Assembly: GCF_001641265.1 (NCBI RefSeq) | Contig: NW_020167550.1 | Coordinates: forward strand, 179,866-243,865 | Source: Pseudogymnoascus destructans | Taxonomy: Eukaryota; Ascomycota; Leotiomycetes; Thelebolales; Thelebolaceae | DNA: 64,000 nt | Direction: 5' to 3' | Shown: one piece after another, positions 1-11,422 of the stretch | Numbering within the stretch: the stretch's first letter is position 1 | Layout: every line of letters starts with the position of its first letter | The notes under the pieces: model-generated | What the model was told of the DNA's origin: nothing | The model's input: only the letters and a program-made list of their open reading frames with translations | Databases searched by the model: none | Program-made: the position numbers and the translations under genes

Positions 1-674
1 TAAGTCACCTGTGGATATTGCCATACATCATCAGCACATCATGCCCAGGAGTTTGGATTTCATAACAGGAGTGTATACTGTCGAGGTAACTCTTACCTTG
101 AAGTGCGGGCTAGCGCTGCAGATCAATATTCCCCATTCACTGGCGGAGAAGGGAGCCGAGGAGCGAATACAAGGCACAGTAAGATGGTGCTCGGCTGCCG
201 AGAACCGCAAGCGAAAAGACTCCTGTCAAAGGATCACATCATATCCACTCATTAGATCCGCGCTCCAGCCTAACAAAGCTTCGGAGGAGTTTATTAGCGT
301 TCAATCTTCATTATGCGAGCCGGCAACAGCGCTGATTAGCTCATTCAACTAGATGGGCCCAAAAGCTGTGCCTTTGATCAGATTTTAAAAAGCTGCCTAC
401 AATCGAGCACCCGGAGAATGGTCAATTCGGGTTCAACGCAGTGCAGCGATCTGAAGCTTTGATAGCCCGGAGCGAGACTCTCATGAGTGGATACGATAGT
501 AGATATTAATATACCTGATTTGTCCACAATAGGAGAAAAGATAATGCACGCTTCTTCAAATTTTGAACGTTTTCTATAGCGCAATTGTTGCGTCCAATAT
601 CATTTATTTTAGTTGCACTTTCCCATTCATTCATCCCTTCTTATTTGCAACGTTCAAGTCTGAGAATCAATCGT
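1..674. other. No recognisable gene
   Basis: I see no coding region with a recognisable family, no RNA gene and no repeat here. Short open frames exist on both strands but have no motif, no plausible splice structure and no initiation context. It may be intergenic DNA or very old decayed sequence downstream of the DUF3237 pseudogene. Confidence 0.4.
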
Positions 675-1249
675 TTACGCCGATACCTTTTTTGATATTA
701 ACAGTTGAGATGGATGTGGTATAGAGTCAGTCAGACATACCTTCCAAAAGTTCAACGAAAGCAGGCCGTCGGATTCCGTACCAGTTGCCCATGCAGTGAC
801 ATTGTTGAGCCAGCCATACTTGCTACTGCCAGTCTCAAACAGGATCTCCACATAAGGAATTATTGCTCTCTCCGTGAGTACAATATTAGCCCCGTCGTTG
901 GTCTGTAGGACGTAGGTCGGCACGCTGTGTGCCCTGGGAACCCGTCAGGGACGTAACCAGACCGATGGTAACTTCGCCTGGACACGCAATCGATTGGTCA
1001 GTGTTCAATCCTAGACTATTGCCCGAGAAGCTGATGGGGGTGCTTGTCCTTACCATTAAGTCCCGGTCCTGAAAATGCTCCGTCGGTGATGGGCACGATC
1101 AACTTCTCCCCAAACGTTGTGAGTCCGACGTCAACGGGGATGCCCAGTGTTAAGTTTGCGCTGAAGAGCAGTTTCAGAGTCGGTGGTACTGGGTGGCGAA
1201 GTCCGTGACAAAGGATGGGAGAAAGAAACGGGAAGCTGAACACCTTCAT
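675..1249 (-). pseudogene. DUF3237-family protein, frameshifted
   Basis: Two minus-strand exons carry the DUF3237 signature. Exon 1 runs from the ATG at 1249 to about 1055 and contains LTLGIPVDVG, GEKLIVPITDGAFSGPGLNG. A phase-1 intron follows (donor GTAAGG near 1054, acceptor CAG near 985), and exon 2 resumes with GEVTIG... and GTQRAD. The conserved continuation YVLQTNDGANI lies in another frame, so there is a one- or two-base lesion near 925. After it come ETGSSKYGWLNN and a C-terminal tail ending at 675. DUF3237 proteins are small beta-barrel proteins often found in fungal biosynthetic clusters; their reaction is not settled. The gene diverges from the FAD monooxygenase at 1509, with a shared promoter region at 1250-1508. 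Family assignment is from recognised motifs; function is inference. Confidence 0.62.
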
Positions 1250-1508
1250 TTTCGCAAGTGAGAAGGTCCGGGGAGAGGTGGCGGGCTCGCGCGGTGAGGC
1301 TCTGGTGGAACGTGTAGGTGCGACGCACGGCTGCTGAGCTCCGACGGGTGTCGGCGACCGAGCGACACTGAAAGCATTCAGACCTGAACGAACACATGTT
1401 TTGCCAGAGTGGGATCTAGGATGACTCTAACCTTAAAATATACATGAGAACCCCCTCGAAACTCAAGGATACGACTCGAAGAATCGCAATATAAAAAAGA
1501 ACAGAAAG

Positions 1509-3095
1509 ATGAGTGTTCAAAACTTTCACGTGATTGTCATTGGCGCCGGTATGTCATCGAACTCGCTAAAATGTAAACAACAAACAGGTTTGATACTGAC
1601 CATGGTTCGATTTCTCAGGCATCACCGGTCTTCTTACTTGCCAGGCTTTGAAGAAGGTCTGTTCACAACCTCAATCAGGCAGACATCCAGGTACCTATTA
1701 ACATGTGTCACGGTCACAGGCTGGAATACGTTATTCTCTCTTCGAAAGGGACGTATCTATGAACTATCGTAGCAATGAATGGACAATGGGTATCCACTGG
1801 GCTCTCCCCCTTCTTCAGGAGATTTTGCCTGCTGAAGTTTACGCCAAGCTTCCCGATAATGCCTGCAACCTTACAGAGGGCATCCATTCTGGCCACTACC
1901 CCATCATCAACGGCGAGACTGGCGATGTGATGGTGGGAGTGCCTTACGCACACGGCTTACGAGTTGCGCGTAGCAAGATGAGAGCATTATGCGCTGAGGG
2001 CATCAACGTGCAGGTGAGTCGATCCTGGCAGAATAGCACCATCCCGTGGCAAATTTGGGGATGATTCCGGACTGGATTGAGACTTTTCTTATAGTACGGC
2101 AAAACGCTGATCGACATCGCTTTCAACGAGAGTCGCAATGGAGTTATCGCCACCTTCTCTGATGGCACATTGGTATCGGGATCTATGGTCATAGGCGCGG
2201 ATGGGCCACGGTCTCGGGTCCGCGAAACCGCCATGGAGAGCGCTGAGAAGGCGGCCGTGACCAAATTCCCGATCTTCCACACCAACATGACGGTGTGCTA
2301 CGGCGATGCCGAAAAGGCACGATTTGTGCGCCAGAAATTTCCCACGAGCTATCTGGCTCTGAGCCCGAAGTCGTTCCATGCTTTTCAGTCGAGTCAGTAC
2401 GCGGCAAAACTACTTGCATCATGTATCCGGCTAATCCCAATCATCCTGTAGTATCCAGCATGCCTGACGGCCCGGACCATCCCGAATCCTGGATCTTCCA
2501 CATGGGCATGGGATGGTTAGGCGAGAGCGACAACTCGCTCAGTTACTCGGAACGGCTGGCCCTGATCAAAGAGCATGCCGAGAGCCTTGCTGAGCCAACC
2601 CGCTCCGCATTCATGTGGTTGCCCGAGGATACTGCTGTACACAAAGCCGACATCAGCTACTGGATCAGCCAGCCCTGGAATAACCGCCAGGGACGTCTCA
2701 CGCTGATTGGCGACGCTGCACATGCAATGCCGCCCTGTAAGCTGCCTCCTGGCTTACTAGGCTCAAGCAAGAAAGCTAGCTATCTGAGACAAAGCTGACT
2801 AGATCTAGATCGTGGCCAAGGCCTCAACCACTGTGTATGTGACGTATCACACCTCCTGAAAGGATTGGGCGGGGTGCGGGACGGCCACGCTTCTTTTGCC
2901 GAAGCCATCGATGCGTATGAGAAGGAGATGATCCCGCGCGGAAAGGAAGAAGTCTCCTGCGCGGTGGAGAATGGGTTGATGCTTCATGACTGGAAGAAGA
3001 TCCAGGAGAGCCCCGTGTTCCGACGCGGCTTTAAGCCGATGGATGGACGTGAGAATGTTCAAGCTGAACAGATTACGGTTCATAGTCAGGCTTAA
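1509..3095 (+). pseudogene. Group A FAD-dependent monooxygenase (PaxM-like), one-base frameshift
   Basis: Five exons join cleanly: 1509-1548, 1619-1656, 1720-2013, 2095-2736 and 2809-3095, all with GT-AG introns of 63-81 bp. The product, about 433 aa, has the N-terminal FAD motif VIGAGITGLL, the central VIGADGPRSRVRE motif and the C-terminal FAD-ribityl motif LIGDAAHAMPPYRGQGLN, the last rebuilt by the intron at 2737-2808. This is the aromatic-hydroxylase/epoxidase type used on meroterpenoids and indole diterpenes. Exon 4 breaks near 2403-2410: the frame that reads to SSQYAAK must shift by one base to continue TTCIMYPANP, as if a run of five A had become four. The exon sum is also one base short of a multiple of three. 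This may be true decay or a homopolymer miscall. The neighbours are a DUF3237 gene, a regulator and a prenyltransferase remnant, which suggests a cluster role. Confidence 0.8.
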
Positions 3096-3409
3096 GTCCC
3101 GCACACAGGTATAAACAGACAAATATCTATATTGAATGCCTTAAGCATACCCAGATCATCCTTCTTGCATCCATGACTTCGGACTTGGCGTGTCTTAAAA
3201 ATACAAAGCTGTGTATAGTATTTCTTGAGTAACAAAGATGTGACTCGTAATGCGTACGGAGGTATAGCTCGTAAGTTTTGTAGGTGGGGCGTACTATTAA
3301 GATTGCGTGAGCATGGGTACGCGTTCAATTGTTTGTATCCTTTTAACGTGTTGTAAGTTTTCCTTTATATATTTATACTATACGAATTTATATCTATTTT
3401 CTATTAACA

Positions 3410-3700
3410 ATGCCGCACCTTACTCGTGATGAGCGGCTTAAATGCCAACTACTACGCTCCCTTAATTGGGAGTATCAAGCCATTGCCACTCGAATGCGTT
3501 GCTCAATCCGACAGGCGTCGTACGCTATTGAGCAAGGCAGGCCCTCACCGAAAAAGCGATCTGGTCGACCTCCAACCCTCTTGCAAGATAATCGTCGTGA
3601 CCAAACTTTTCGCTTCACTCAAGGTTGGAGTAAGCAACATGCGCCACTTCACGCGAGAGGAAGCAAGTTGCGCCAACTCACGATTTTGAGAGTAAGTACT
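3410..3700 (+). pseudogene. Tc1/mariner transposase N-terminal helix-turn-helix remnant
   Basis: From the ATG at 3410 the frame encodes an N-terminal paired-type HTH: LTRDERLKCQLL, WEYQAIATRMRCS, then SGRPPTLL. This matches the first domain of fungal Tc1-like transposases. The frame then drifts; a second frame at about 3590-3689 looks like the continuation (TKLFASL, REEASC), implying a frameshift. No DDE catalytic region remains. Confidence 0.62.
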
Positions 3701-3738
3701 AGCCCATAGTAATTTGTATGTAAAGGTACATAATCTGC

Positions 3739-4439
3739 CTACTCTATTGAATTATCACTTTGACTCCCACGCTCGCTCCCATCCTCACTCCCACGCTCGC
3801 TCCCACACTCGCCCGCAATCTCATACTCCTCCTCGCCCTCACTTTCAGAGGCTTCCGGGTCAGGAATTGGGTCCTCCCACTCTAGAGGAATTGGGAGGCT
3901 GGCATTAGTGTAGAATGCCACCCTCTTTTTCCGGAGGCGTTCCTGCTTCCGGGCCTCAATTCCAGCTCTACGGAGCTGTTTGCGGGCCCGGTTGATAGCC
4001 TGGCGGGCTATCCGGGCTTCTTTGGCCTGGAGCTTCTGGGCTAAACAATCAGCTTTTTCAGCCCGAAGCTCGTGGGCTCGGTCAGCAGAGAGCTCGCCTC
4101 CAAGGGTTAGGGTTACTAAGGCTTTGTAGTAATAAAGTGGTATTCTTGAAGCTCATTTTTAATAAATTTTGTAAGCCAACTCTGTGATGGCGGGGGCTGT
4201 GGGCTCCGGAGTTTGCAGACTGCGGCAAATATCATATTCCTAGTAGCTCCAAGCCCTAGGTAATACTGCTCAAGTATCCATTTCTTAAGCGCCTCAATTT
4301 GCGCAGTAGATAGCAGCTTATTCTTACCCCGTGTTGGGGTAGCTGCTGTTGCTGAGCTTGCTGCTGCCGTCGAGCTGCTCGGGCAATACTCGACCGTATT
4401 GACGATCGCGCGACCTTGAAAAGCGAAAAGTTTGGTCAC
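3739..4439 (-). pseudogene. pogo/Fot1-type transposase fragment with internal deletion
   Basis: On the minus strand, 4439-4116 encodes the N-terminal region (LLSTAQIEALKKWILEQYY, then SQSWLTKFIKN) of a CENPB-type HTH pogo transposase. About 4100-3739 encodes the basic, Arg- and Ala-rich C-terminal tail (ARIARQAINRARKQLRRAG) followed by an acidic Glu/Ser tail. The DDE catalytic core between them is gone. The fragment lies inside the Tc1/mariner element, so that element probably captured it or was its insertion target. Confidence 0.6.
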
Positions 4440-4534
4440 GCCGATTAATTCAATTTGACGCGATGAACGCGTATGGTACTTCGACCGAATTGCGAGTGGG
4501 GGGCCCCACCTACAAAACTTCCAGACTATACCTC

Positions 4535-4626
4535 CGTAATTGCGAGGCGGGCCGCCGATTTCGCCTACTTTAGGGAGAGTAGGGCTGAGAAAGTAGGCGA
4601 AATCGGCGGCCCGCCTCGCAATTACG
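4535..4626. repeat. Perfect 37-bp inverted repeat (hairpin)
   Basis: The arms 4535-4571 and 4590-4626 are exact reverse complements around an 18-bp loop. The left arm starts at the right terminus of the Tc1/mariner element, overlapping its last bases and target TA. This suggests a fold-back insertion or an inverted duplication of flanking DNA. Confidence 0.9.
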
Positions 4627-5602
4627 CACTTCTTCTTATCTCTTCTTTAACAACTACGTATCTTCATTTCTGATTGGATTTGCCAAGAAGTGCATCTAGG
4701 TACTGTACGAGCATGGCCGCCTTTCGGATGCACGCCACTGGCGGATACCAGTAGCCGGCCCGCCCGACCTGCAAGGCAGGATCGTATTTAGCCTAAAGCA
4801 AACAAACGTACCTCGTAATGCCCTCAAGGAACCAGGGTTGAACCACCAGGGTTTACCCCTCTCCAGACCACCGAAAGGAGCTAGTGCTAGCGAGCGAGTA
4901 TTAGATCCACAATCGCTGTAACCCCCGTCGATACTGTACATTACTAATAGTGGGCCTTAACGGTCTCCACGTTCTCCACGAAAAGCGAGTTGTCCCACGC
5001 TTCCGAAAATCCGAGCTGATTTTTTACCCGCAAAACACACGTTTTTACGAATAGATGCATTAATAATTCTAAGTTGCGCGAACACCAATAGTAACTTTTT
5101 ATTATTATAACTTGCGTAGTCATAAAGTTATAAGCTGCTAAAGTTGGATCGCTTGGCTGCAGACCCGACAGTTTGGGTCAAGGCCGTATCTGCGGACCCC
5201 ACGCGTTGGCGCGCTTCCTTAGCGCTGACCCCCCCCCGTATCTGCAGAACAGCCTCAGGTGCGGGTCACGATCACGTGCGCTGCGGTGCCAAGGCAGTTG
5301 TACATAGCGAGTTGTATATAGTAGGTCAGCGACAGCGTCCTCGGATGAATACAGAGTCTTCTACGTATCTGCCCTGTCCAGCCAAGGCTCTCTTACAATT
5401 ATTCCTTGATCAGCCCCCATGAACAATAATTCCTTGATACAGTGCGACCGTTAAGGCCCGCTGTTATTCCACAGCAACCTTAAGCTACCAACCAGTAGCT
5501 TCCCATCCAAGGCCCAAGAACCCGACGGATGCTTTTACTGAGTTGTTATCAGTAATCAGTTCTAGGAGCAAGACGGTCCGTACCCCGTGATCTGGAAACA
5601 AG
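4627..5602. other. Intergenic, no gene recognised
   Basis: Several short open frames occur on both strands, but none shows a known motif, splice structure or repeat. The stretch at 5000-5120 is AT-rich. The right part should hold the promoter of the zinc-cluster regulator that starts at 5603. Confidence 0.4.
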
Positions 5603-8441
5603 ATGGTTAGTGCGTCTAAGAAGGAAGTAAGTAGCCTCCTTTCATACTACAGGGAAGGCCTTGCCGAAGGCATGTGGAGCTGTCATTCATTCTTAGCAGT
5701 GGGCGACCCATGATGCTGCGTGTGCTAGCTGCCGTACACGCAAGATCCGATGTGGGAGAGAAAAGCCAATGTGCGGCTGTTGTATTCGAGATCAAGTTGA
5801 ATGCGTGTATTCGCCGGCGCTCAAAAGAGTGAACCACGTCAAAGTGCTGTGAGTACGACTTCCCCTCTTGGCTCAACATACATCTAATGGGTCGGTGGAA
5901 CTCAGGTCGCACAATCTCGGTGATATACAGGACCGCGTGGTTAAGATGCAAGGGGAGCTGTCTTGGCTGACGACTGCGCTTAAGAGGTCCAATATCGCTG
6001 GACAGCCCGAGCTTACCCTGCCGAGAGACGTCTCAATAACCCATGGCAGCGAAGATGAGGTCGCTTCCATCCAGGCCGGCCACGTAGATCGCAATGGTGT
6101 GACGCAGATTGAGAGGTATCATGGCCCGAGGACGCTAGTCTCTTTATGCCTCGACTTTGCGGCAGACCTGGCTTCGTGTAATGGCAATACCAACAACGAG
6201 GTTGTCACTGGTCTTGTCAATCACTTGCTGTTTGATTCTACCCGGGTTAACGAGGGCAGCCTGGATCTTCTTGAGCCTGGATCAGGACGAACAGAGCTTA
6301 ATACCTGCAATCTCCCCCCCAAACATCTGCTCTCTGTCATGCTAGACAGTTTCGTCAAGCAGGCAGACTATAGCACCAATATCTTCTGTCGTCGGAGCAT
6401 ACAAGAGGCCATCGAGCGCGTCTATGAGGAGCCGTCGACTCCAGCATCGGAGCCATGGGCATTGTGCTTCAATCTCATCATACTGCTCACCCTGGGGTCC
6501 GATAACCCCGTTCGGAGTGACGACCCTTTTGTACGGCCCATGCTTCAAGCAGCGCAGGCCATGGCAGAAAAACCAAGCTGCTTCATGTCAACGCGCTTCG
6601 CCAACGTCCAGGCCTTAGCACTTTATGTGAGTAATGGATATTTCCCTTGGTCTCAGACAGATCTTGCTTCCTGGATCATGGCTGTCAAGAAAGGGCTAAT
6701 GTTATACGTCACTGGACAGAGCCATTTCGTACAGCAATACCATACTGATAATCAGACGCTGGGTGATTCCCTCTTTGCTCGCGCTTGCGTTCTGGCTACG
6801 GAATCGGGCTTACACCAGGCCGACAGCGACCTCAGCCCAGCCTCGGACCTCTCTGTCGTCGAGGCAGAAGAGCGGCAAAAGGTTTTCAGGTCCTTGTACA
6901 TTCGTGATCGATTCTCCATGATCGCATATGGAGCATTGGCTTGGCTTCCGAGCGCGGATCAAAGAGGTTCACAAACACCTGGCAAGTCGTCTGAACAGGG
7001 GGGTATCGTATCAAACCAGCTTTATCCACAACATACCCCCCACTGGAAGCTGGCCGGAATCCAAGATGAGCTTCGTTGTTTGCTATACTCTACAGATGCA
7101 CCACCGGTGTCTAAATCGGGGAGGCGTGTTGCACTTGCACGGCTGCAACAGAAGCTCAAGACATGGGCAGAGACATATAAGATCCCGTCGCCGAATCGGC
7201 CCACCACCGTGCATGAAATATCGCTCCATCTCGCTTTTCTTGGTACACGCATTCTGATGTTGGAGAGTGAAAGTGATACAGACGACGCTGCTTGCCCCGC
7301 CTTGGTGCAAGTGATAGACGACGCCCGTCTGAGCTGTCTTCTGATCGCCATTTCATGCAACCAGAATCTAGATCAGGCGTTGACGAGCCAAGTAGATAGT
7401 TTGCTCAGCAAGACCCACTTTAATTCTCCCAAAGGCTTCGGCACACATTTGTGTCCCAGTGCGGCACTGCCAACATCAGTTTCATCAACCTCTACCTCTA
7501 CTTTCCCCTCCGCGTTGGACGCACCACCGGGAATCAGGCCTCCGATACCAGGAGGCTCAAATTTCAGCAGTGTCCAAGATCCAATCCCGACACCGCTGCC
7601 GCTGCACCGCATTACGAATGTATTCCCTATTGCAGCCATCTTTGTGCTCGCAAGACACATTCTCGATATAGACAAACGTGTCCCACCTTCTCAATATGCT
7701 CCAGCCGCAGTCCAGAGTGACAAGAAAAGGACAACCGAGATCACTCACGATATCTTATTGCTTGAGGCGCTACTCTTCTGCTTCCGCAGCAAAAAGCCGC
7801 CCTCTTCTATAGCAGATCATGGGAACATAAGTAGTGACACCCTAGGCTCCAAACTTGGTCGTACCATACAGAACTTAGTAAACATCATTCATGCCAGCAT
7901 GAATCCGACTTGCCGCGTTGGCGCAGATGATGATAACGATGGCGATGGTGAACATGAAGATGGTGACGACGACGACGACGAGGAGGATACGTATTCTTTC
8001 GAGCCTATGCTTACACTGGAGCCCTCTCTACCTCCAGATGCCTTCTCCAACTACATGGGCATGCCCGGTCCCAGTTCCTACAGCAGCAATGGCATATCCC
8101 CATCCCAACTGAACGTGCCAATGCAGTCCCCGTGGGATACACCGCAAGATTCGATGTCAAATTCGTCTACTACGACGCCCATGTGGTCGGCGCAGAATTG
8201 GATTTCTCTGGCACCTCTCAACCCCCTATCGACTATGATGCCTGAAAGACAGTTCGACATCTCGACTTTCATGGATCAGGTTGAGAGGTCGAATGTGGAT
8301 GTACAGGATGGAGGTCAGGATCAAGGATTGCCGATGGAGCAACAGCAACAGCAGGTACAGTGCGTATCTGAGCCGGCGAGGAAACGGCCAAGGAAGAGGC
8401 CACGGGCGAATGATCATCAGGTTCATGGAGACCACAGCTAG
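5603..8441 (+). CDS. Zn2Cys6 fungal transcription factor
   Basis: Three exons: 5603-5626 (MVSASKKE), 5700-5848 and 5906-8441. The introns at 5627-5699 (GTAAGT...CAG) and 5849-5905 (GTGAGT...CAG) keep the frame. Exon 2 carries a complete binuclear zinc cluster, CASCRTRKIRC then MCGCC and VECVYS (spacing Cys-x2-Cys-x6-Cys-x6-Cys-x2-Cys-x6-Cys). Exon 3 opens with a short coiled-coil-like segment (DRVVKMQGELSWL) and continues through a long fungal-specific regulatory domain. Near the C-terminus are an Asp/Glu-rich stretch, a probable activation region (FEPMLTLEPSLPP) and a basic tail (RKRPRKRPR) that may act as a nuclear signal. The product is about 903 aa with no break. It lies between biosynthetic-type genes and is the only one of the group that reads intact; a cluster-specific role is inference. 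Confidence 0.85.
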
Positions 8442-9213
8442 ACAAGTCGTTCGTTTAGAACTGTCAGATTATTAGACTTTAGACTTAGTGACGTGCAGAA
8501 TTGCCATTTCATATCCGTCACGTTTCACCGGTCAGCTATGCTGTGGTTCGAGAGCGCAAAAACAGCTTAGTTTCTCCTACTACCTACCGTGAAGGCTGTT
8601 TTATCCAAATCTTCTGCTACTGAATAGTCTTAGCTCAAGCGAGTCAAGCTGAGAGAGGGCGCTTGAAGCCTTATCAATAACAATGCTATTGGGATGGGTG
8701 GGCGTTGAAATCCTGGCTTACCCTAGTCAAAGCTGGAATCTGGAGTGTGTGACACCTCTGATGCGTGTCATCGGAGCGGGTGTATGCATGGGTTCCGGAG
8801 ATTTAACACACAAAGGTACCATATTCAATCTGAAAACATGTCCACTTTAGTTCACATCCTACCCTCTCCTTTATGTGCTGCGAAAAGCATATTTGATTGA
8901 ATTCACATACAAATTTGGAAGAACACGGTTGGTTGAATGTTTTATGGTCCGCCAAGGGACTTGGACTAAAGCGAGAAACGGAAGTACAACGCAAAAGCCA
9001 ATATGTGAGAGAAAAAGCCCCTAAGGAATGGGAGAGCTAGTCGATCCTGCCACCAAACTTTTGATCGACTTTTGGAATCATAGAATATAAGAGCTGGTGG
9101 TGTGCAAAGCTGGATATCATCCCGTACTCCGACTGGCCACGTCTACGCTGCAGCGACATGTTCGTCAACTCCCAACCTCCGACTGGCTCTCGAGCTCCTC
9201 CAACAACATTCGA
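8442..9213. other. Intergenic between convergent genes
   Basis: This is the shared 3' region of the zinc-cluster regulator and the minus-strand FAD oxidoreductase pseudogene. I see no coding motif, RNA gene or repeat. Confidence 0.5.
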
Positions 9214-10436
9214 TCACGATTCCTTAGCCCACTGTTTCCCACTCCATAGACCGCCCGTTGTCCACAGCCAGTAATCCCTGCCCTTGATCAGCCACACCAT
9301 GAAGCTGGGCAGCTGGAACCCCATGGCCGCGCCTACTCCCTTGTTCTTGCCAGTTGGCACCATTTGCGTCTCCCGAAGGTCTGACTTGAAGACTCTATCC
9401 TCTCCAACAGAGCTCTCCTCTCTCCCAGTGGCCAACAATCGCTTAATGTTTGCGCACAAGATAGGAATTGCATCAAGGATAAGATGGATAGCAGGCCTGC
9501 TATACGATCCTACATCGCCAACGGCGTAAATGCGCGGGCCGGCTTTATTGATACGCAAAGTAGAGGCATTGGTATCGACACGTCCATCTGCTGTTAAGAA
9601 CTCTTTGTTAATGAAGCTGGTATTTGGTATAGTCCCTGTCGCTGGAATGTAAAGGTCGGCTTCCAACGTTGATCCATTATCGAGAATTAATTTTGCCTTG
9701 GTTGCAATGCTGTCTGTGCCTGCACCTTCTGGGACTACCGTCTTGACTCGCGCGTTCTTAACCACAGTCACGCCGACCATGGCGAGGAATCCCTCGGCTT
9801 TTCTCGCAATGCTAGGTCGGAGGGCGGGCAGAAGCTCTGAACCAGCAGTCACAACCGTGATAGAGACCTTGGGGTTCGCTAAGTTGGCACCAGCTCGGCC
9901 GTTCAGGTACTCTCCGAGTTCGCCCGCTGTCTCGATACCCGCAGGACCTCCGCCAGCAATAACGATGCTCTTAGCAATCGGCAGTTAGGTCCGAAATGCG
10001 GCCCAGGTTGTTCGAAGGAAATCGTCGTCCCGGTTTAGACCGAGCAGTGGAGAAGGTGTGGAAGCGCCGGTTGCGATGATGAGGGCGTGAAAGGCTATCT
10101 TCTCAGTATTGCCGACTGCGAGGCTGACTGAGACAGTTCGCTCGACGTGGTCAAGCTCTACGGCTGCACCATTGACAAAGCGGAAATTGTTCTTGGGGTA
10201 CTGCTCAAAGGCGTTTGGGATGTTAACGAAGAGTTTCTTCTGGTCGACCATGGTATCCGAAATCAACGCACGAGGGCAAGCGGGTCGACATATGACTTGT
10301 GCTGAAGGGCTGACCAAGACAATTTGATACGATGATCCCTTTCCGAGTGGGCAGTAGAAATACCACTATAAGAACCACCGAGGATGATAATGTTCTTCTG
10401 CGATACTAAAACTAGGGCGGGAGTGTCTGATGACAT
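9214..10436 (-). pseudogene. AIF/AMID-like FAD-dependent pyridine nucleotide oxidoreductase, broken
   Basis: Starting at the ATG at 10436, the minus strand reads KNIIILGGSYSGISTAH, the N-terminal FAD-binding Rossmann motif. It then loses frame near 10345: the expected continuation GSSYQIVLVSPSA is in another frame, with a stretch missing. The middle part (QVICRPACPRALISDTM, then IIATGASTP) is followed by an in-frame TAA at about 9982-9984, after AAFRT. Beyond this stop the same frame continues without change through the NAD(P)-binding motif SIVIAGGGPAGIETAGELGE and the second FAD motif RIYAVGDVGSYSRPA, and ends at 9214. So there are two independent lesions, one deletion or frameshift and one nonsense codon. 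The family moves electrons from NAD(P)H to quinones or acts in cell-death pathways; here the gene is probably dead. Confidence 0.78.
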
Positions 10437-11422
10437 GTTGACAGCGGGGAAGGAAGTCGTGTCGTGTCGGTTCTGAGTGCTTGGCCGAGTAACTGTGAAT
10501 GTGAAAGCGTAGAATTGATAATTGAAGCTGGTGGACGAACGGTGAGTGGGTATGTGTGTGTGTGGTGCGATGAGGCGGAGGTAGATACAGGCAGGTGAGA
10601 TCGAGGTGAATGGGTTTGGAATTAAAAATGTAATGGAATGCCAGCCCCAGCCCCGTCGCGAGATTAATGAGCCGAAGACAACGTAGGTAGGTAGGCTGGC
10701 GATCTGTTCCAGTCTGGTGATAGTGATATGGCTAGGTACAACAATGTAATTCAATAAACATGAAATTACTGACAGGGAAGGGAGGGGAGGTGCCAAAAGG
10801 CAGTGGAGGTGCCAAAAGGCAGTGGCAATTAGCGGGCACCTGCCACCTGTACTTATTGGCGGGAGTCTAAACCGATTTGGCTGTTATTACCCTTGCATAG
10901 CACCTGCACCTGTCACCTCATTCTGAGCTTCGCCGCTGCGGCGCAGTGACAGAACACCTCATCGACAGACCGGGGCGCTCTGTTATCTTCTGTTGTGTTC
11001 TGTTCTCTCCTCTTTTCTGCTCAGTGGTCCTTCGGTCTTCGCTGCCTGCTTGTCTGAATGAAGCTCGCTCGCTCGACCTCCGAATTCCCTCGGCTGTCGG
11101 GCAGCGGGCAGCGGGCAGCGGGCAGCGGGCAGCGGGCAGCGGGCAGCGGGCAGCGGGCAGCGGGCAGCGGGCAGCGGGCGGCCGGGCTGTGAGCGCAGCC
11201 GCTGCACCTACCCCTGGATAGGGCCAGCGAAGATACCTCCGTGGATATGATATGATACCTACCTTGGGCAGATTCAACAAACAATGCAATAGCCTGAACC
11301 ATGCACCCCCGGCTGCACGTCAAAACCAAAGCCGTAAGAAACATATATCTCTTTATCACTTTGTCAATAAGCTAGGTTCGCTTTCAACCACCTTAAGACA
11401 CCTGAGGGTTTGCCATCAATCC
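10437..11422. other. Intergenic with a 7-bp minisatellite
   Basis: This is the upstream region of the FAD oxidoreductase pseudogene and of the prenyltransferase remnant. It holds two adjacent copies of a short GGTGCCAAAAGGCAGT motif at about 10790-10825 and the minisatellite described separately. I see no other coding signal. Confidence 0.5.
11098..11178. repeat. Tandem 7-bp repeat, unit GGGCAGC, about 11 copies
   Basis: A near-perfect array of GGGCAGC units runs across about 80 bp. Open frames through it encode Ala/Gly/Gln/Arg repeats on either strand, but these are artefacts of the array and not genes. Confidence 0.9.

Larger units (their letters stand above)
3256..4536. mobile_element. 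Degenerate Tc1/mariner-type element with TA target duplication
   Basis: Inverted termini match over about 35 bp: 3256-3290 begins CGGAGGTATAG and continues to AAGTTTTGTAGGTGGGGC, and 4503-4536 is its reverse complement with a 5-bp variable patch. TA dinucleotides flank it at 3254-3255 and 4537-4538, the standard Tc1/mariner target site. The interior, about 1.28 kb, holds only a remnant of a Tc1-type DNA-binding domain and an oppositely oriented pogo fragment, so it cannot move on its own. Confidence 0.75.

Noticed and set aside
4696..4941. Possible 81-residue minus-strand protein
   Set aside because: No domain, no splice or start context that I can defend; left as intergenic.
6622..6655. GTGAGT...TCTCAG in the zinc-cluster regulator as an intron
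   Set aside because: The interval is about 30 bp, too short for a fungal intron, and the frame is open across it.
10946..11359. Open frames across the GGGCAGC array on both strands
   Set aside because: They are created by the 7-bp tandem repeat; no conserved flanks or splice signals.
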